The notes: generated by a model from the sequence alone, not told the origin. Shown: positions 40,871 through 52,250, counted from the stretch's first letter. The stretch: 64,000 bases of DNA from Aegilops tauschii subsp. strangulata (GCF_002575655.3 NC_053039.3:221855622-221919621); one strand, 5' to 3'. A program made the numbers and translations.

Positions 40871-43800
40871 ATGTCCGGATCCGGTGGTCAAGGCAAGTGG
40901 ATGGTCTCCTCCGTCACGGAGGAAGACATTGCTGAGGTCCGGGCGGCCGAATATTTGGCGAAGGAGATCGCCCACCGCCTGCCGGCCGAGGGACAGATCG
41001 TCCCCACGCCGGAGCCCACAGAGAGGGTGGTATTCCTCCCCCATTTCTTCCGCGGGCTAGGATTTCCACTTCACCCCTTCGTCCGCGGGTTAATGTATTA
41101 CTATGGGGTAGATTTCCATGATCTGTCCCCGAATTCCTTCCTCAACATTTCGGCGTTTATCGTCGTATGCGAGGCCTTCCTCCGCATACACCCCCACTTT
41201 GGATTGTGGCTCAAAGTCTTCAACGTGAAGCCGAAGGTGGTAGATGGCCAGCACGCTGAGTGCGGAGGGGCAATGGTGAGTAAATTGTCCAATGTCTCTT
41301 TGGCCCAAAGGCACCTTTGTGGATACGGTAAAGGAGTGGCAGAAGCAGTGGTTCTACGTCACAGAACCACGCGGCACCACCTGGGCCACGGCTGCCGAAT
41401 TCCGCTCCGGTGCTCCTGTGCGACTCACCTCCTGGGACGAGAAGAGTCCGGACTAGTTTTCTCCTGACGAGCTGATAGCGCTGCAGACGCGTGTTCAGAG
41501 CATGGTAACCAAGAGCGTCAAGCTCGTTGATGTGATCCAGGTGATGTTAGTTCGCCGGATCCTTCCATGCCAGCGCCGAAGCCGCCCGCTGTGGGAGTTC
41601 AACCCAAAGAAGCACCGGACCCTGGTGAGGCTTTTTGAGACTACGCACGAGGGTGCATGGAAATTGCTCTTCAAGGGCAATGAGAAACCACCGGCCATGG
41701 ACTCGGACCGTGGTCACGATTGTACACACCCCGCCAGCAAGGTATGTTGTTTCGAACGAGTCCTCAACCTAATTGTTTCGAGGATGATGTCTGAGCCTTT
41801 GTTATTGCTCTTTCAGGACTGGATGGAGAGGGCAAAGCAGATCCAGTGTCCGGCTCCGCTGCCTGAGGAACCAGTCATCCCGCGTCTAGCGGAGATGCTA
41901 GTACCGGCGCCGTATAAGGCGCCGGAGAAGAAGGCCAAGAAGAAGGCAAAGGGGGCCAAGAGCGGCCTCCGTCGTAAGGGTACCTCGGACGTGGCATCCG
42001 AGGAGGACGAAACTCATTCCTCTGTCCCTGAGGACAATGATGGGGAAGAGGAGGAGGAAGAAGAAAACAATCCTCCCCCCGAGGAGAGGAAGAAGAAGAG
42101 GGCGGCTCCGGCGCATCTGGAGGCAGAGGCGCCCAAAAAGGGGAAGGGTGTTCCCGCGGTGAACACCGCGTGGGACGTTGACAGCAGTCCAAAACGACGC
42201 CCCCGCACTAAGCCCTAAGCCGCGTCGTAAGTGACATGGCTTATTGATGCGCACCTCCAGCCCTTTATCTCCATTATCTTGATGTGGTTAACCGTACCAT
42301 TGCAGTCCGGCCCGCGACCTGATCCAGCGATCCTCGTCCGGAAGTTCGTTGGCCCCGTCGGAGATGGCGAGGCAGTCGCCACCGCCCGCTTATTCCCCCG
42401 GGGCCGGGGACGACATCGAAGTGCTGTCCCGGAGGGCCGATCCGAACCGGGGAGGAGCCTAGGACGCTGTTCGGGAGGCGCCACGAGGCGAAGCCTCCAC
42501 TGCCGGACATATGGAGGGGACGATCCCCATGGAGACTGGCGAAGAGGGCCGCATCCAGCTTGGCCCTCAGCCGAATACGATTCCGGAGGCCCATATGGCT
42601 CCGGAGTCGAGCGGGCAGTCCCCTTTGAAGGAGGGGGGTGCACCACTTTCGTCGGTGGTCCCTGTCCATCCAGGGGCGCCAGATAACCTGATGGAGGCGC
42701 TATGAGGCGCCTCCGTTATGGAAGAGCATTGTGTCCTTATGGGCACGGTGATCGAGAAGGTTCAGTCTGCCAAGAGTGGACTGAATGAAGCCTGCAGGAA
42801 GCTGTTGACAGGTTTCAAGATAAGTGACATAGAAAGAGAAAGACCCCATGTAGTCTATAGCCCCTGAGACACTGTCCGGTGTTCGGCGACAAGAACCGGA
42901 CAGAGGATCAATATTTTATTGTAGGAGACTAACGTGATATGTATGCATAAGCAGGCGTCGCTGTTGGCCGCAACCTCGCATGCTGCCGAAGTCTCTGAAC
43001 TGAAGCAGAGGCTGGAGCGGACCGAGAACGATCTCGGCGAGGTGACGATTCGGCTCCGGGAGAAGCAAGGTGAATGACGACGTGCTGTGTGTTCGAAAAG
43101 AACAAGCGTTGTATACTGACCGTAGTGTCGTAATTTGTGAAGGAGCCGCAACCGAGGTGGAGGCCCTAAAAAAGGCCTTGGCCGAAGCCGAAGGGAAGGC
43201 CGCTGAGCAGCAAGCTGCCCGAAAAAAGCTCGAGGCCCGAGTCAAGGAGGTCCAACAGGAGCTCCAAGACGCGGTGAAAAAATGTGAGATCTTGGAGAAT
43301 GATGCTTCGGCTCAAAAGGCCGAACTCTCCAAGGCTCGTCAGAGCGCGGAGACCGCACGGAATGAGGCCCGAGCCGCCCTCCAGGAGATCCAGGAGGCTA
43401 GGAAGATTACGGCGGGTAAGGCTTTTAAGATGCAAAGCAAGTATGCGGAGAAGCAATACCTTTTACTAACCCGGGTTCGGAGTTCCCCAGGGGCTTTTGC
43501 GGATTTACCATGTAGCGTATCAGACGCTGCAGAGTTCTACGAAGCCAAAGGAGGAGGTTCAATGGAGAAGTTATTCTGGACGCAGTATGCGGCGCCAGAG
43601 CATCCCGTGTCCTTCACCGATCAGCTGAAGCAGCTGGTGGAGCTGCACAGGGTGGCCGAACTAGCCATGAAGGATTTAACAATCCGGCTATGGCCAGCCG
43701 AAGCTATGCCTGACAGCTACTTCGGACTTGTGAGGCGGCTAGTGGAAGCCTGTCCGCGGCTGGACGTTGTCAAGCGCTTTGTATGTATTGAAGGTGCCCG

Positions 43801-43972
43801 CATGGCCTTCGCTCGCTGCAAGATGTGGTGGGCGAAGATGACCGCTGTTGAAGTGGCCAGCGGGCCGCCAGAGGGCAAGGAGCACCGCACACCCGAAAAA
43901 TATTTTGCGGATGTCCTAGAAGGGTATCGACTTGTGGCAGCTCAATGTTCGAAGGACATTATTCTCGAATGA
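40871..43972 (+). pseudogene. Antisense multi-exon gene (aORF) of element F, Transposase_28-type N-terminus and coiled coil
   Basis: Exon 1 (about 40871-41740) starts MSGSGGQGKWMVSSVTEEDI. It then reads VVFLPHFFRGLGFPLHPFVR, GLMYYYGVDFHDLSPNSFLN, FLRIHPHFGLWLKVFNVKPK, and, after a frameshift near 41275, FVDTVKEWQKQWFYVTEPRG. A TAG at about 41455 interrupts it. It ends before a GT at 41742. Exon 2 (about 41817-42218): Lys-rich then a Glu run then KKKRAAP. A middle part (42300-42700) is frameshifted. The last exon (43145-43972) is open, 275 codons: a long coiled coil (ALKKALAEAEGKAAEQQAAR), then LWPAEAMPDSYFGLVRRLVE and a C-terminus CSKDIILE. The same protein is repeated at 62710-63555. Function unknown. 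The family is known from gypsy-type plant ORFs. Confidence 0.75.
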
Positions 43973-45157
43973 ATGCATTCATGTTGTCCTTTGCCTTGTA
44001 TTATAAAGACAAAGCTTGTTTTGTAATGTAATTTCGTTTATGCTTTAAATTGTTTCCTCCTGTGCGGTCGTGTTATATGCAATCTGAGGGTTGGCCAGTC
44101 GTCGGCTTCTGCCCTCACGTAATTAGTACGGAGGTGTTCGGGATGGGATCTAAACAATCTTGATCCAATTATATGGTCCTTGAAGGAGTTGTTTAGCGCA
44201 ACGAACAAGGCAATCAGACTATATGGCTTAAACGCCCTCACTTAGCCATAGGAGTTTTATAATTAAGCAGGTGCGTACCCCCTGGTCCAAGCCAGGGTGC
44301 TGTCAGCATCTGATCGGGAAGTGCCGACCCTTCGCGTGACGCGAAAAAAATCTCCAACGGTTTTGTAACCCTCGAACAGCTGACCGGCTCTCGCCGTATC
44401 ATGACAGTCAGTTTTCGGCTTTCTCTACTGAGCTGCTCATCCGGTCAAGGCCAGGGCACAATCGCAGTAGTTCTCCCTTTACTACCCTAGCCGATAGAGC
44501 GGAACGTAGGGTAGCAAGCACAGGAGCCGGGCAACCCAACTATTGACCAAAGACATGATTTGGAGCCAATGCATATAATGCTAAATTTCGGGGTGCCGAA
44601 CTTTTATACAAGAAGTGTTCGGGCTTTGTTGCCGTGTTATGGGGCGATAAGCAGCCCCTGGCGAATATGAAACATACAAAAGAGTACCGATGTAGCTGAT
44701 AAGCAGATCGAAATAAAATGAAGTAAGAAGAGAAAACCACAGAAGCTGGGCCCCAAATCATTTTTATTATAACTGAATGGATATGTCGAGGCGTATCTTT
44801 ACAAATAGTGCGATAAGCACCCGGGCTATTTATCATGCCAGGATCAAGAAGGGGCAGCGTGCGGGTCTTGGGAAATAAGTAAAAATACCGTCAAGAAGAA
44901 CGTATGGAGGTTACCCTACGCACCTATGCTGCATGCCCCCTTTGTATTCTAATCCTTCGAAGGGGCTGATGATCAGGCTCGCGAGAAAAGGAACCTGAAA
45001 CGGAAAGGAAAAAGTGTTTCCGGGGTTGGTCTAGCCGAACTGTAGATCCCGGGTTAGCTTGTGCCTCCGTCGACGTCCATGGAATTTCGAGTGCGTAATT
45101 ATGTACACGTGGTACGAATGCCACTACTTCATCGGGACTGGGACGGAGGTCAAATTG
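43973..45157 (-). other. Noncoding segment of F between the antisense gene and gag-protease
   Basis: About 1.2 kb without a credible ORF on either strand. It contains the 3' end of the antisense gene (tgtaatgtaattt near 44022, a possible polyadenylation area). Sequence from 44060 to about 44420 is shared with 63650-64000. 44038-44241, 44540-44836 and 44924-45124 are short frames without domains. Confidence 0.6.
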
Positions 45158-48100
45158 CTAGTCGAGATCTTGACGAGCCTTGCTGCCCTGCTGCAGTGTA
45201 GTTCGGAACTTCTTGATGGTGCCCAGGGGCTCGGCAGCCGCACTATGGTGCTGCTTGAGAAGGCCGCTCTGTACCTCTGCTGCTAGGGCGGCGGTGTGCC
45301 TCTCTGTTCGGAGGGAGCGTTCCGTGTTGCCATTGACTGCTATGACGCCGCGTGGGCCGGGCATCTTGAGCTTGAGATAAGTGTAGTGTGGCACTGCGTT
45401 GAATCTAGCAAACACTGTTCGTCCGAGCAGTGCATGGTAGCCGCTGCGGAATGGGGTGATGTCGAAGATTAACTCCTCGCTTCGGAAATTGTCCGGAGAA
45501 CCGAAGACCACTTCCAGTGTGATTGAGCCCGTACATCGGGCCTCGACGCCTGGTATGACTCCTTTGAAGGTAGTCTTTGCTGGTTTGATTCGTGAGGGGT
45601 CAATGCCCATCTTCCGCACTGTGTCTTGATAGAGCAGGTTGAGGCTGCTACCACCGTCCATCAGGACTCGTGTTAGGTGAAATCCGTCGATGATTGGGTC
45701 AAGGACCAATGCGGCCGAACTGCCATGACGGATACTGGTTGGGTGGTCTCGACGATCAAAGGTGATCGGAAATGACGACCATGGATTGAATTTGGGGGCG
45801 ACTGGCTCTACCGTGTAGACGTCCCTGACTGCACGCTTACGCTCCCTTTTGGGGATGTGTGTAGCGTATATCATATTCACCGTTTTGACCTGAGGGGGAA
45901 ATTTCTTCTGCCCCCCAGTGTTCGGCTGCCGGGGCTCTTCGTCCTCGTCCTCAATTTGTGATCCCTTTTCTTTGTTTTTGGCGTTTAACTTGCCAGCCTG
46001 CTTGAAAACCCAACAATCCCTGTTGGTATGATTGGCTTGCTTGTCCGGGGTGCCGTGTATCTGGCACGGACGGTCGAGTATGCGGTCCAGGCTGGAAGGT
46101 CCTTCATTATTTAATTTAGAGGGCTTCTTCCGCTGGCCGGACTTGGGGCCAGTAAATTCGGCGTTGACTGTGGCGTCATCGGTGTTGTTGTCGTTGCTTC
46201 GGCGTTTGTGTCTGTTGCCTCGGAGCTTGCCAGTGCTATTCTTGGCCTCCGAGGGGCCTGTCTCACTGGCTGTGTTGTTACTACATGCCAGCCAACTATC
46301 TTCTCCCGCGCAAAAGCGGGTCATTAGTGCTGTGAGGGCTGCCATGGACTTCGGCTTTTCTTGGCCGAGGTGGCGTGCCAGCCATTCGTCACGGATGCTG
46401 TCTTTAAAGGCTGCTAAGGCCTCGGCATCCGAACAGTCAACGATCTGGTTCTTTTTGGTTAGGAACCTAGTCCAGAATTTTCTGGCTGATTCTCCAGGTT
46501 GTTGAACTATGTGGCTTAAGTCATCGGCATCTGGTGGCCGGACATAAGTCCCTTGGAAGTTGTCCAGGAAAGCCTCCTCCAAGTCCTCCCAGCTGCCGAT
46601 AGAATTTTCAGGCAGGCTGTTAAGCCAGTGCCGAGCTGGCCCTTTGAGCTTTAGTGGGAGGTATTTGATGGCGTGGATGTCGTCTCCTCGAGCCATATGT
46701 ATGTGGAGAATGAAATCCTCGATCCATACTGCGGGATCGGTTGTGCCGTCGTATGATTCGATGTTGACGGGCTTGAACCCCTCGGGGAATTCATGGTCCA
46801 GTACTTCATCTGTGAAGCAGAGAGGGTGTGCGGCGCCTCTATATAAGGCCGAGTCATGGCGTAGCTCTGATGGAGTCCGTCTGCGGTATTCGGCCCGGGC
46901 GTGGTTAGATTTATCACATCCGAATAGGTGGCCTTCTTCGTGCCTCGAGGCATGCCCTTGCGATCCATAGATCGAGCTTGTGTGTCCTGTTCTATCGTCC
47001 AGGATTTGCCGGAGGTCGTATGTGTGACCCCGAACTCTTCCGTCTCTATTTTTACGAGGCGGTGGGGCAGGCTGCTATTCGGCCTGAGTTGCCGCTTTGT
47101 CCCGGCCGCGGGGTGGCCGTTCAGCCGCCCTTTTCTCAACCACGCGGTGGTCGTTCCGCATATGCGAGGGAGATGTGTGCTCCGGTGCCTCCTCGTCGTA
47201 TTGAGGTAGCAGTCTGCGTTTCGGGTAGCTCTTGGCTGGGCGCTTGAGGCTGTATTCTTCCGCTGTCAGGACGTCCGTCCATCTGTCGACGTGCAGATCT
47301 TGTTCAGCTTGAAGCTGCTGTTGTTTCTTTTTCAGGCTCCTTGCGGTGGCTATGTGTCGAAGCTTAAAGCGCTCCTGTTCCAGAGGGTCCTTAGGCACGA
47401 TGAAATCTTCGTTGCCGAGGCTTGTTTCCTCTTCGGAAGGTGGACGGTAACTATCGTCCCCCGAGTCATCTTCTATGGCCTGCTCATCAGGGTTGTCTTG
47501 CCTGTCGACATGTTCCTCCTGTTCGGATGCAGCACCGACAGGGTCTTCCTTGGCGTCGCCTGGAGTGCTATTTTCTCCGGTGCCAGTGTTGTCGTCTTTT
47601 GAGCGGCGAGGCTTAGAACGGCGTTTCGGGCGCTGAAGCTTGGACTGCGTCTCAGAAGGTTTATTCTTATCTGGCTCTTCTTTGTTGTCGCCAGATCCCT
47701 TGGGTGTATCAACCATGTACACGTTGTACGAAGAGGTAGCCGTCCAACGTCCAGTGAATGGCGGGTCTTGGCCTTGCTCATTGTCGGCATCGTCGTCGAT
47801 ACCAACGATGTTTTCGGAGCCGTAGTCAAGCACGTCGGTTAAGTCATCGACGGTGGCTATGAAGTGGGTGGCGGGTGGGAAGCAAAATTCCTCATCATCC
47901 ATCTCTAGCTCAAACCAGGCATAGTTCGGTTGTGAGTCCTCCACCAAGGATAATTTCTTCAAAGAGTTTAGTACGTCACCTAAAGGCGAATGCTGGAAGA
48001 TGTCTGCGGCGCTAAATTTGAAAATCGATAACCGATCCAGCTCGGTGTCCGCAGGTGCATCTGGTCCGGAACATATGGCCGGATACGAGTCCGGAGTCCC

Positions 48101-48496
48101 ATTGGCGCAAGCATTGCAGGGTGTCGAGTCCGTATGCGGCTCCAACGCTGTAGGCTTCGTGGTTTTGAAGGGCACGATTTGCTTCGGTTCTGAAGCCGTT
48201 GCAGCAACGGGATCCGTCTTCTGGACGTAGTCCGATAACAGATTTAAGTCATGTTCCTCGGTGCACTGGGAAGCAACTGCCGCAGTCTCGAATCCATTGA
48301 AGATCAAGTCTCCATGGATATCTGCGACGTAGTTCAGGCTTCCAAGCCTGACCTGGTGGCCAGGGGCATAGCTATCGATCTGCTCTAGACGGCCAAGCGA
48401 GTTGGCCCGCAGTACGAAGCCGCCGAACACAAAGATTTGTCTGGGGAGAAAGGTTTCTCCCTGGACGGCGTCATTACTGACGATCGAAGGGGCCAT
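45158..48496 (-). pseudogene. gag-pro: Gag-protease ORF of element F with a single in-frame TAG
   Basis: One frame from the ATG at 48496 (MAPSIVSNDAVQGETFLPRQ) to 45158, about 1113 codons, broken only by TAG at 47077-47075. N-terminal 470 residues: acidic, low similarity to anything recognised, ending in basic KRPAKSYPKRRLLPQ. After the stop: DEVLDHEFPEGFKPVNIESY, then the gag core (MARGDDIHAIKYLPLKLKGP, NSLPENSIGSWEDLEEAFLD, GESARKFWTRFL). A CX2H...H...C segment (CQIHGTPDKQANHTNRDCW) takes the place of a zinc knuckle. The retropepsin is last: VLMDGGSSLNLLYQDTV with DGGS, and SGYHALLGRTVFARFNAVPH. No pol follows. The TAG is probably CAG mutated, as the next codon is CAG. The ORF drawn to 48556 starts in the LTR on a non-ATG codon and was trimmed. 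Confidence 0.88.
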
Positions 48497-48525
48497 CGAA
48501 TCCTTTCGTCGACAGCACAGTGGAA

Positions 48526-48544
48526 GTCTCAATGAAAGCACCAA
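48526..48544 (-). promoter_or_regulatory. Primer-binding/leader start of element F
   Basis: In the minus sense the LTR end CACCGACA is followed by TTGGTGCTTTCATTGAGAC, the usual sequence after Fatima-type LTRs. It orients the element on minus. Confidence 0.7.
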
Positions 48545-49023
48545 TGTCGGTGTCAAAACCGGCGGATCTCGGGTAGGGGGTCCCGAACTGTGTGTCTAGG
48601 ATCGATGGTAACAGGAGACGGGGGACACGATGTTTACCCAGGTTCGGGCCCTCTCTATGGAGGTAATACCCTACTTCCTGCTTGATTGATCTTGATGAAT
48701 ATGAGTGTTACAAGAGCTGATCTACCACGAGATCGTAATGGCTAAACCCTAGAGGTCTAGCCTATGAGTATATGGTAATGAATCTGCCCTATCCGGACTA
48801 TGCTCTCCGGTTTATATAGACACCGGAGAGATCTAGGGTTACACGAGGTCGGTTACGTAAGAGGGAATCTTCATAATCGATCGCCTAGCTTTCCTTCCAT
48901 GCCAAGTAGAGTCCAATCCGGACACGGGTATAGTCTTCGGTCTTCATGTCTTCATAGCCCATCAGTCCGGCCCATGGATAACAGGCCGGACGCCCGAGGA
49001 CCCCCTAGTCCAGGACTCCCTCA
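48545..49023 (-). repeat. 5' LTR of element F
   Basis: 479 bp. Core promoter: TATA in tctatataaa (minus), within 48811-48822. It is flanked by perfect inverted arms CTCTCCGG (48803-48810) and CCGGAGAG (48823-48830). The transcript would start about 30 bp further toward 48780 and read into gag-protease. Confidence 0.92.
48803..48830 (-). promoter_or_regulatory. TATA box inside an 8-bp inverted repeat (F 5' LTR)
   Basis: 8-bp perfect arms around a 12-nt loop that in the minus sense reads TGTCTATATAAA. Compared with the solo LTR at 1308-1335 the loop is nearly identical, but the stem differs at several positions on both arms and stays complementary. Confidence 0.7.
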
Positions 49024-49480
49024 ATGAGCGAACATGCTAACCAGCTACACAACCCTCCCGTTATGTTCAACGAGAGGAAAATAACCTTTTATACATTCCT
49101 GCATTCGTGTGACAAGCATGCCGTGTGTTTTGTGTGTGTGTGGGAGTCATTGGGATTTAAATCATAACCGTGTCATGTGGCTTTGGTGGTAAGACTATCC
49201 ATAGTGGTGCAGATATAATGCAGCCTTAGTCACCTTACCTCTCTCCACGTAGTACATTGGGTCCCACCAGTCAGAAGGTGAAACAAACAAATTAATAAGA
49301 AAAATTAAAAGCGCCAGCGGTGTATCTTACCTCACACATCTCGCTACTGCTCGGGAACACTGTCCAATTGATCCCTCTGTTCGCTCATGTACTATTTTAA
49401 GTGAATCATTATTATAACATGCACACAATTTTGGGCACTTGTATTCGACCTAAGTTAGTGTGCCACCGTATCTCGTACGA
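49024..49480. other. Unassigned low-repeat flank of F
   Basis: About 450 bp with no ORF, repeat family or domain recognised. It is not a continuation of C's gag, which lies on the other side of F. A short TG run is at 49119-49141. Nothing else was seen. Confidence 0.5.
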
Positions 49481-50158
49481 CTCCCTCCGTCTAGGTGTAA
49501 TAAGTCACGTTAGAAGGTGCAGCGGGACCAAGGTGCAAGCAGATTGGAGGAGAAGGAGAAACTTGACCGGTCATTCCTCCAATCAAAGCCCTGATTTCTG
49601 TCTCTAAACGCAACAATTAATCCAAACAACTAAGAGATGCCATTTTAGCTACCATGCAGGGCCACGTATTAACTCACATGCAAGCCGACTTTGATTTCTT
49701 GACTGATCAACGCGTAGTTGCGCTCCATGCATTGGGCTTCCGGGGGAGATAACAAGGCAGAGTAATTAAGGAGCGTTTGGTTACATTGCTTTGGCTGGTC
49801 ATAGTGGCGAGTAACTTGGACTAGTACAACATGCATATGTTACTAGTCTATGTTACTACTACGCGAAGTTTGCCGTCGGAAGCAAGCCGATCTGGCTCTC
49901 CTGAGCTAGCAAGGTTTTTCTAGCCCACCCAAGCTAGCTGGCCCACAAAAGCTAACATATTTTAACAGTTCCAAACACCTAACCTTGCCTGGCTATGCTA
50001 TAAGTTGTTCTTGCAAAGGATCCTAACGCTCCCTAAGTAACAACGCTCGCTAGCAACGAGGCTAGGAGGGGATTGAGATGCGAAGTTAATGGACGACGCC
50101 TAAACATTTTGGGAATATCTGATTTCCGTAGGATGACTTAACACCTAGACGGAGGGAG
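49481..50158. mobile_element. Composite MITE with CTCCCTCCGTCTAGGTG termini, containing other MITEs
   Basis: The left end CTCCCTCCGTCTAGGTGTAA (49481-49500) and the right end ending TTAACACCTAGACGGAGGGAG (50138-50158) are inverted repeats. A TA follows on the right. Such termini and TA targets fit Tc1/mariner-type (Stowaway-like) elements, though 678 bp is long because another element sits inside. No transposase ORF was seen. Confidence 0.7.
49769..50033. mobile_element. Nested Harbinger-like MITE (GGAGCGTT termini)
   Basis: GGAGCGTTTGG at 49770 and AACGCTCCC at 50025-50033 are inverted, with TAA at 49767-49769 and 50034-50036, a 3-bp target site as in PIF/Harbinger elements. Inside it is a 17-bp hairpin (AGTAACTTGGACTAGTA at 49810-49826 and TACTAGTCTATGTTACT at 49841-49857, two mismatches), a probable third small MITE. 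Confidence 0.55.
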
Positions 50159-50874
50159 TACTACTCCTCGGTCCAGGTTTGATGGAATATTCGTCACCTC
50201 TTCTCTTCTTGTACATACTCCATTTGTATCTCACTTCCTGTGGCTTCGCACTCGGATGATTTTCCTATTCTATGAACCTATGTGTGCGTGTGTGTGTGTT
50301 TAACAACATGTGTGTGTTAGAGAGAGCGACAAATCGACCTACTCCTACAGAGAGATAGTGTGTAGTGTACGATTTTAGCCGCGAGAGTCGGTGCATCCTC
50401 TCATTTCCGGGCGTCCGGTAGGGACAGGCGGATAGCTGCCACGCCCGCTCCTGACCAGCCTGGCCCACCCAAAGCCCCTCCATCGCCCGCGCGCGCTTCC
50501 TGCCCGAAACGGTCAGCACCGCTCCAAAGAATCGGTGCCGCATTCATGCCCGGGCAGAGCGGACGCGACCTCTCACTGGCGCCTGCGTTGAAGGGAGAAG
50601 CGGATTCAAGAGTGATGGTTGCTTCATCCATCCAACTTACTGCTGGGTCTATGTGATTTGACGGCTCATTGGTCATTATTACCGAGGTGGTAGGACTACT
50701 GGATGTCCCACGCTTTCGGCGAAAGGAGGTACTACTAGATTACAATTTTCTCCATTCTTACAGCGGAGGAGTGCAAGAGCAGTGAAAACACGTAGGCTCA
50801 GTGATTACATGGCCCACCTCACACTATCACCATATTTTTTGGACACCTTGCGACACCTAACTCTTTACATAGTA
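50159..50874. other. Unassigned sequence with GC-rich block
   Basis: A TG run is at 50282-50300. A GC-rich block (50400-50600) carries overlapping minus ORFs 50265-50543 and 50401-50676 with no domain. This looks like repeat-derived sequence rather than a gene. No splice-supported coding frame was found. Confidence 0.4.
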
Positions 50875-51033
50875 CTCCCTCCGTTCCTAAATATAAGTCT
50901 TTGTAGAGATTCCACTAGGTGGACTACATACGGAACAAAATGAATGAATCTACACTTAAAATGCATCTATATACATTCGTATGTGGTTCATGGTGAAATC
51001 TCTACAAAGACCTATATTTAGGGACGGAGGAAG
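50875..51033. mobile_element. Stowaway MITE, TSD TA
   Basis: 159 bp. CTCCCTCCGTTCCTAAATAT (50875-50894) is matched by the inverted ATATTTAGGGACGGAGGAAG (51014-51033), with TA at 50873-50874 and 51034-51035. This is a classic Triticeae Stowaway without coding capacity. Confidence 0.9.
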
Positions 51034-51212
51034 TACTTGTATAGTACGTACTGTAATTTATCAGCGAGATAGTACAATTCTATGAAGCTTCCAGCTTCTG
51101 TTACATGTATCTTGCATCCAAGGTTGCCCGTTGCAACATTTCATCAAATACAAAGGAGACTAACATGCATGCTGTTGCATCTCAATGATTGACAGATCAT
51201 AGAAAATATGTA

Positions 51213-51422
51213 CTCCCTCCATTCCCAAAATAAGTGTCTCAACTTTATGCTACATACGGAGCAAAATGAGTGAATCTACACTCTAAAATACGTCTATATA
51301 CATCAGTGTTTGGAGTATGTACTAGTAGTTCATATTGAAATCTACTAAAGGACATATATATTCCAAACAATATGATAATCTCTCTAACCAAGATAGTAGG
51401 GACGAGGAGTAAACGGAGGGAG
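51213..51422. mobile_element. Stowaway-like MITE, TSD TA
   Basis: It begins CTCCCTCCATTCCCAAAATA and ends GTAAACGGAGGGAG, with TA on both sides (51211-51212, 51423-51424). The terminal repeats pair only over about 10 bp because the right end is altered. Most of it is duplicated at 52538-52704. Confidence 0.75.
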
Positions 51423-51489
51423 TAGTAAAAATTTCTCCTCATCCTGCGAGCCACCGCGCGCGTGGGCGAGGGAGCGGGCGTAAGGCGTA
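51250..51489 (+). repeat. Segmental duplication, copy 1
   Basis: 240 bp spanning the right four fifths of the MITE and 65 bp of GC-rich flank ending taaggcgta. It is repeated almost exactly at 52538-52774. Confidence 0.88.
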
Positions 51490-51649
51490 CAGTACTACTA
51501 CTACTACTCATGCAGTCCCTAGCCACTGAAACAGAGACAACTAAAGAAAAAAACGATCCATGCAGTCCCTAGCCCTTGAACCGTAAACCCTAACTAGGCT
51601 TTAATTTGCTGGCAACGTCGGCGCTTCCTAAGAAATGAAGTTTGCAACC

Positions 51650-52250
51650 CTTTGACCATCGGATCTTTTTGTGCAGTTTCACCAAAATCGAGATGAGCAT
51701 CCCTGTGGCAAAGAAATTGAAGAAGCGTGATTAGAATAAGATTACTAGGACTAGTTGATGGGACATAAACTCATCACAAATACAGTACGTAGAAGCCAGT
51801 AGAGGTATGTGCAGGGCAAAGAAGTAGAGAAATATCCACATGGAGTGATGTGGGCAGCTGGAGCAGTGGTGCAAGCCGGCTGTAAAGGGAGTTGTACCTG
51901 AGGGATGTCGGGACATAGCTCAACCTAGAGGAGGGCGGCGGGAGGAGGCAACTACCCACGTCGCAGCAGTGAGCACTGGACGAAGGCAACCTCACCAGCT
52001 TTGTGAGAGTGAATGGCGAGGACCCCGGATCGGGACGTGCCGATAGTGGGTTTTCGCCGTCGGCGACGGCGACCGCATCTACACTACGCATCCACCCCTT
52101 CCCCCGGCGGACGTGATCCGCCGGGATGTTAGAGATGTGGCCACAGTGGTTTTGTGCGAGAGAGTGTGAAAACTGAAGAGAGCAACCCCAGCAAGCAACC
52201 GTGTAGGCTCGTCCTGCCTATGTATATAGTGGAGCGGTTTCCTTTTCTCT
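51650..52250 (-). other. Possible gene fragment or promoter on minus (weak)
   Basis: On minus, CACTATATACATA (about 52231-52219) looks like a TATA box. A CT-rich leader follows, then an ATG at 52091 opening MRSVDAVAVADGENPLSARP with a GT after FTLTK (about 51998). Further on TTTGCCACAG|GGATGCTC near 51705 looks like a splice acceptor. No recognised domain. The frame 52091-51774 is only 105 codons. It could be the 5' end of a decayed host gene or nothing. Confidence 0.25.

Larger units (their letters stand above)
39857..49023 (-). mobile_element. Fatima-like Ty3/gypsy element F, non-autonomous, without matching TSD
   Basis: LTRs at 39857-40334 and 48545-49023 differ at about 18-20 of 478 positions. 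In the minus sense each starts TGAGGGAGTCCTGGACTAGG and ends TTTTGACACCGACA. The leader TTGGTGCTTTCATTGAGAC follows the 5' LTR, and a PPT (TTGAGGGGCTAC, 40335-40346) precedes the 3' LTR. Minus strand: one gag-protease ORF. Plus strand: a multi-exon antisense gene occupying the place of pol. No RT, RNase H or integrase motif was found. Flanks are tcggg (left) and atgag (right), so no 5-bp duplication. F may have arisen by recombination between two copies or suffered flanking loss. The family name is from memory. Confidence 0.85.
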
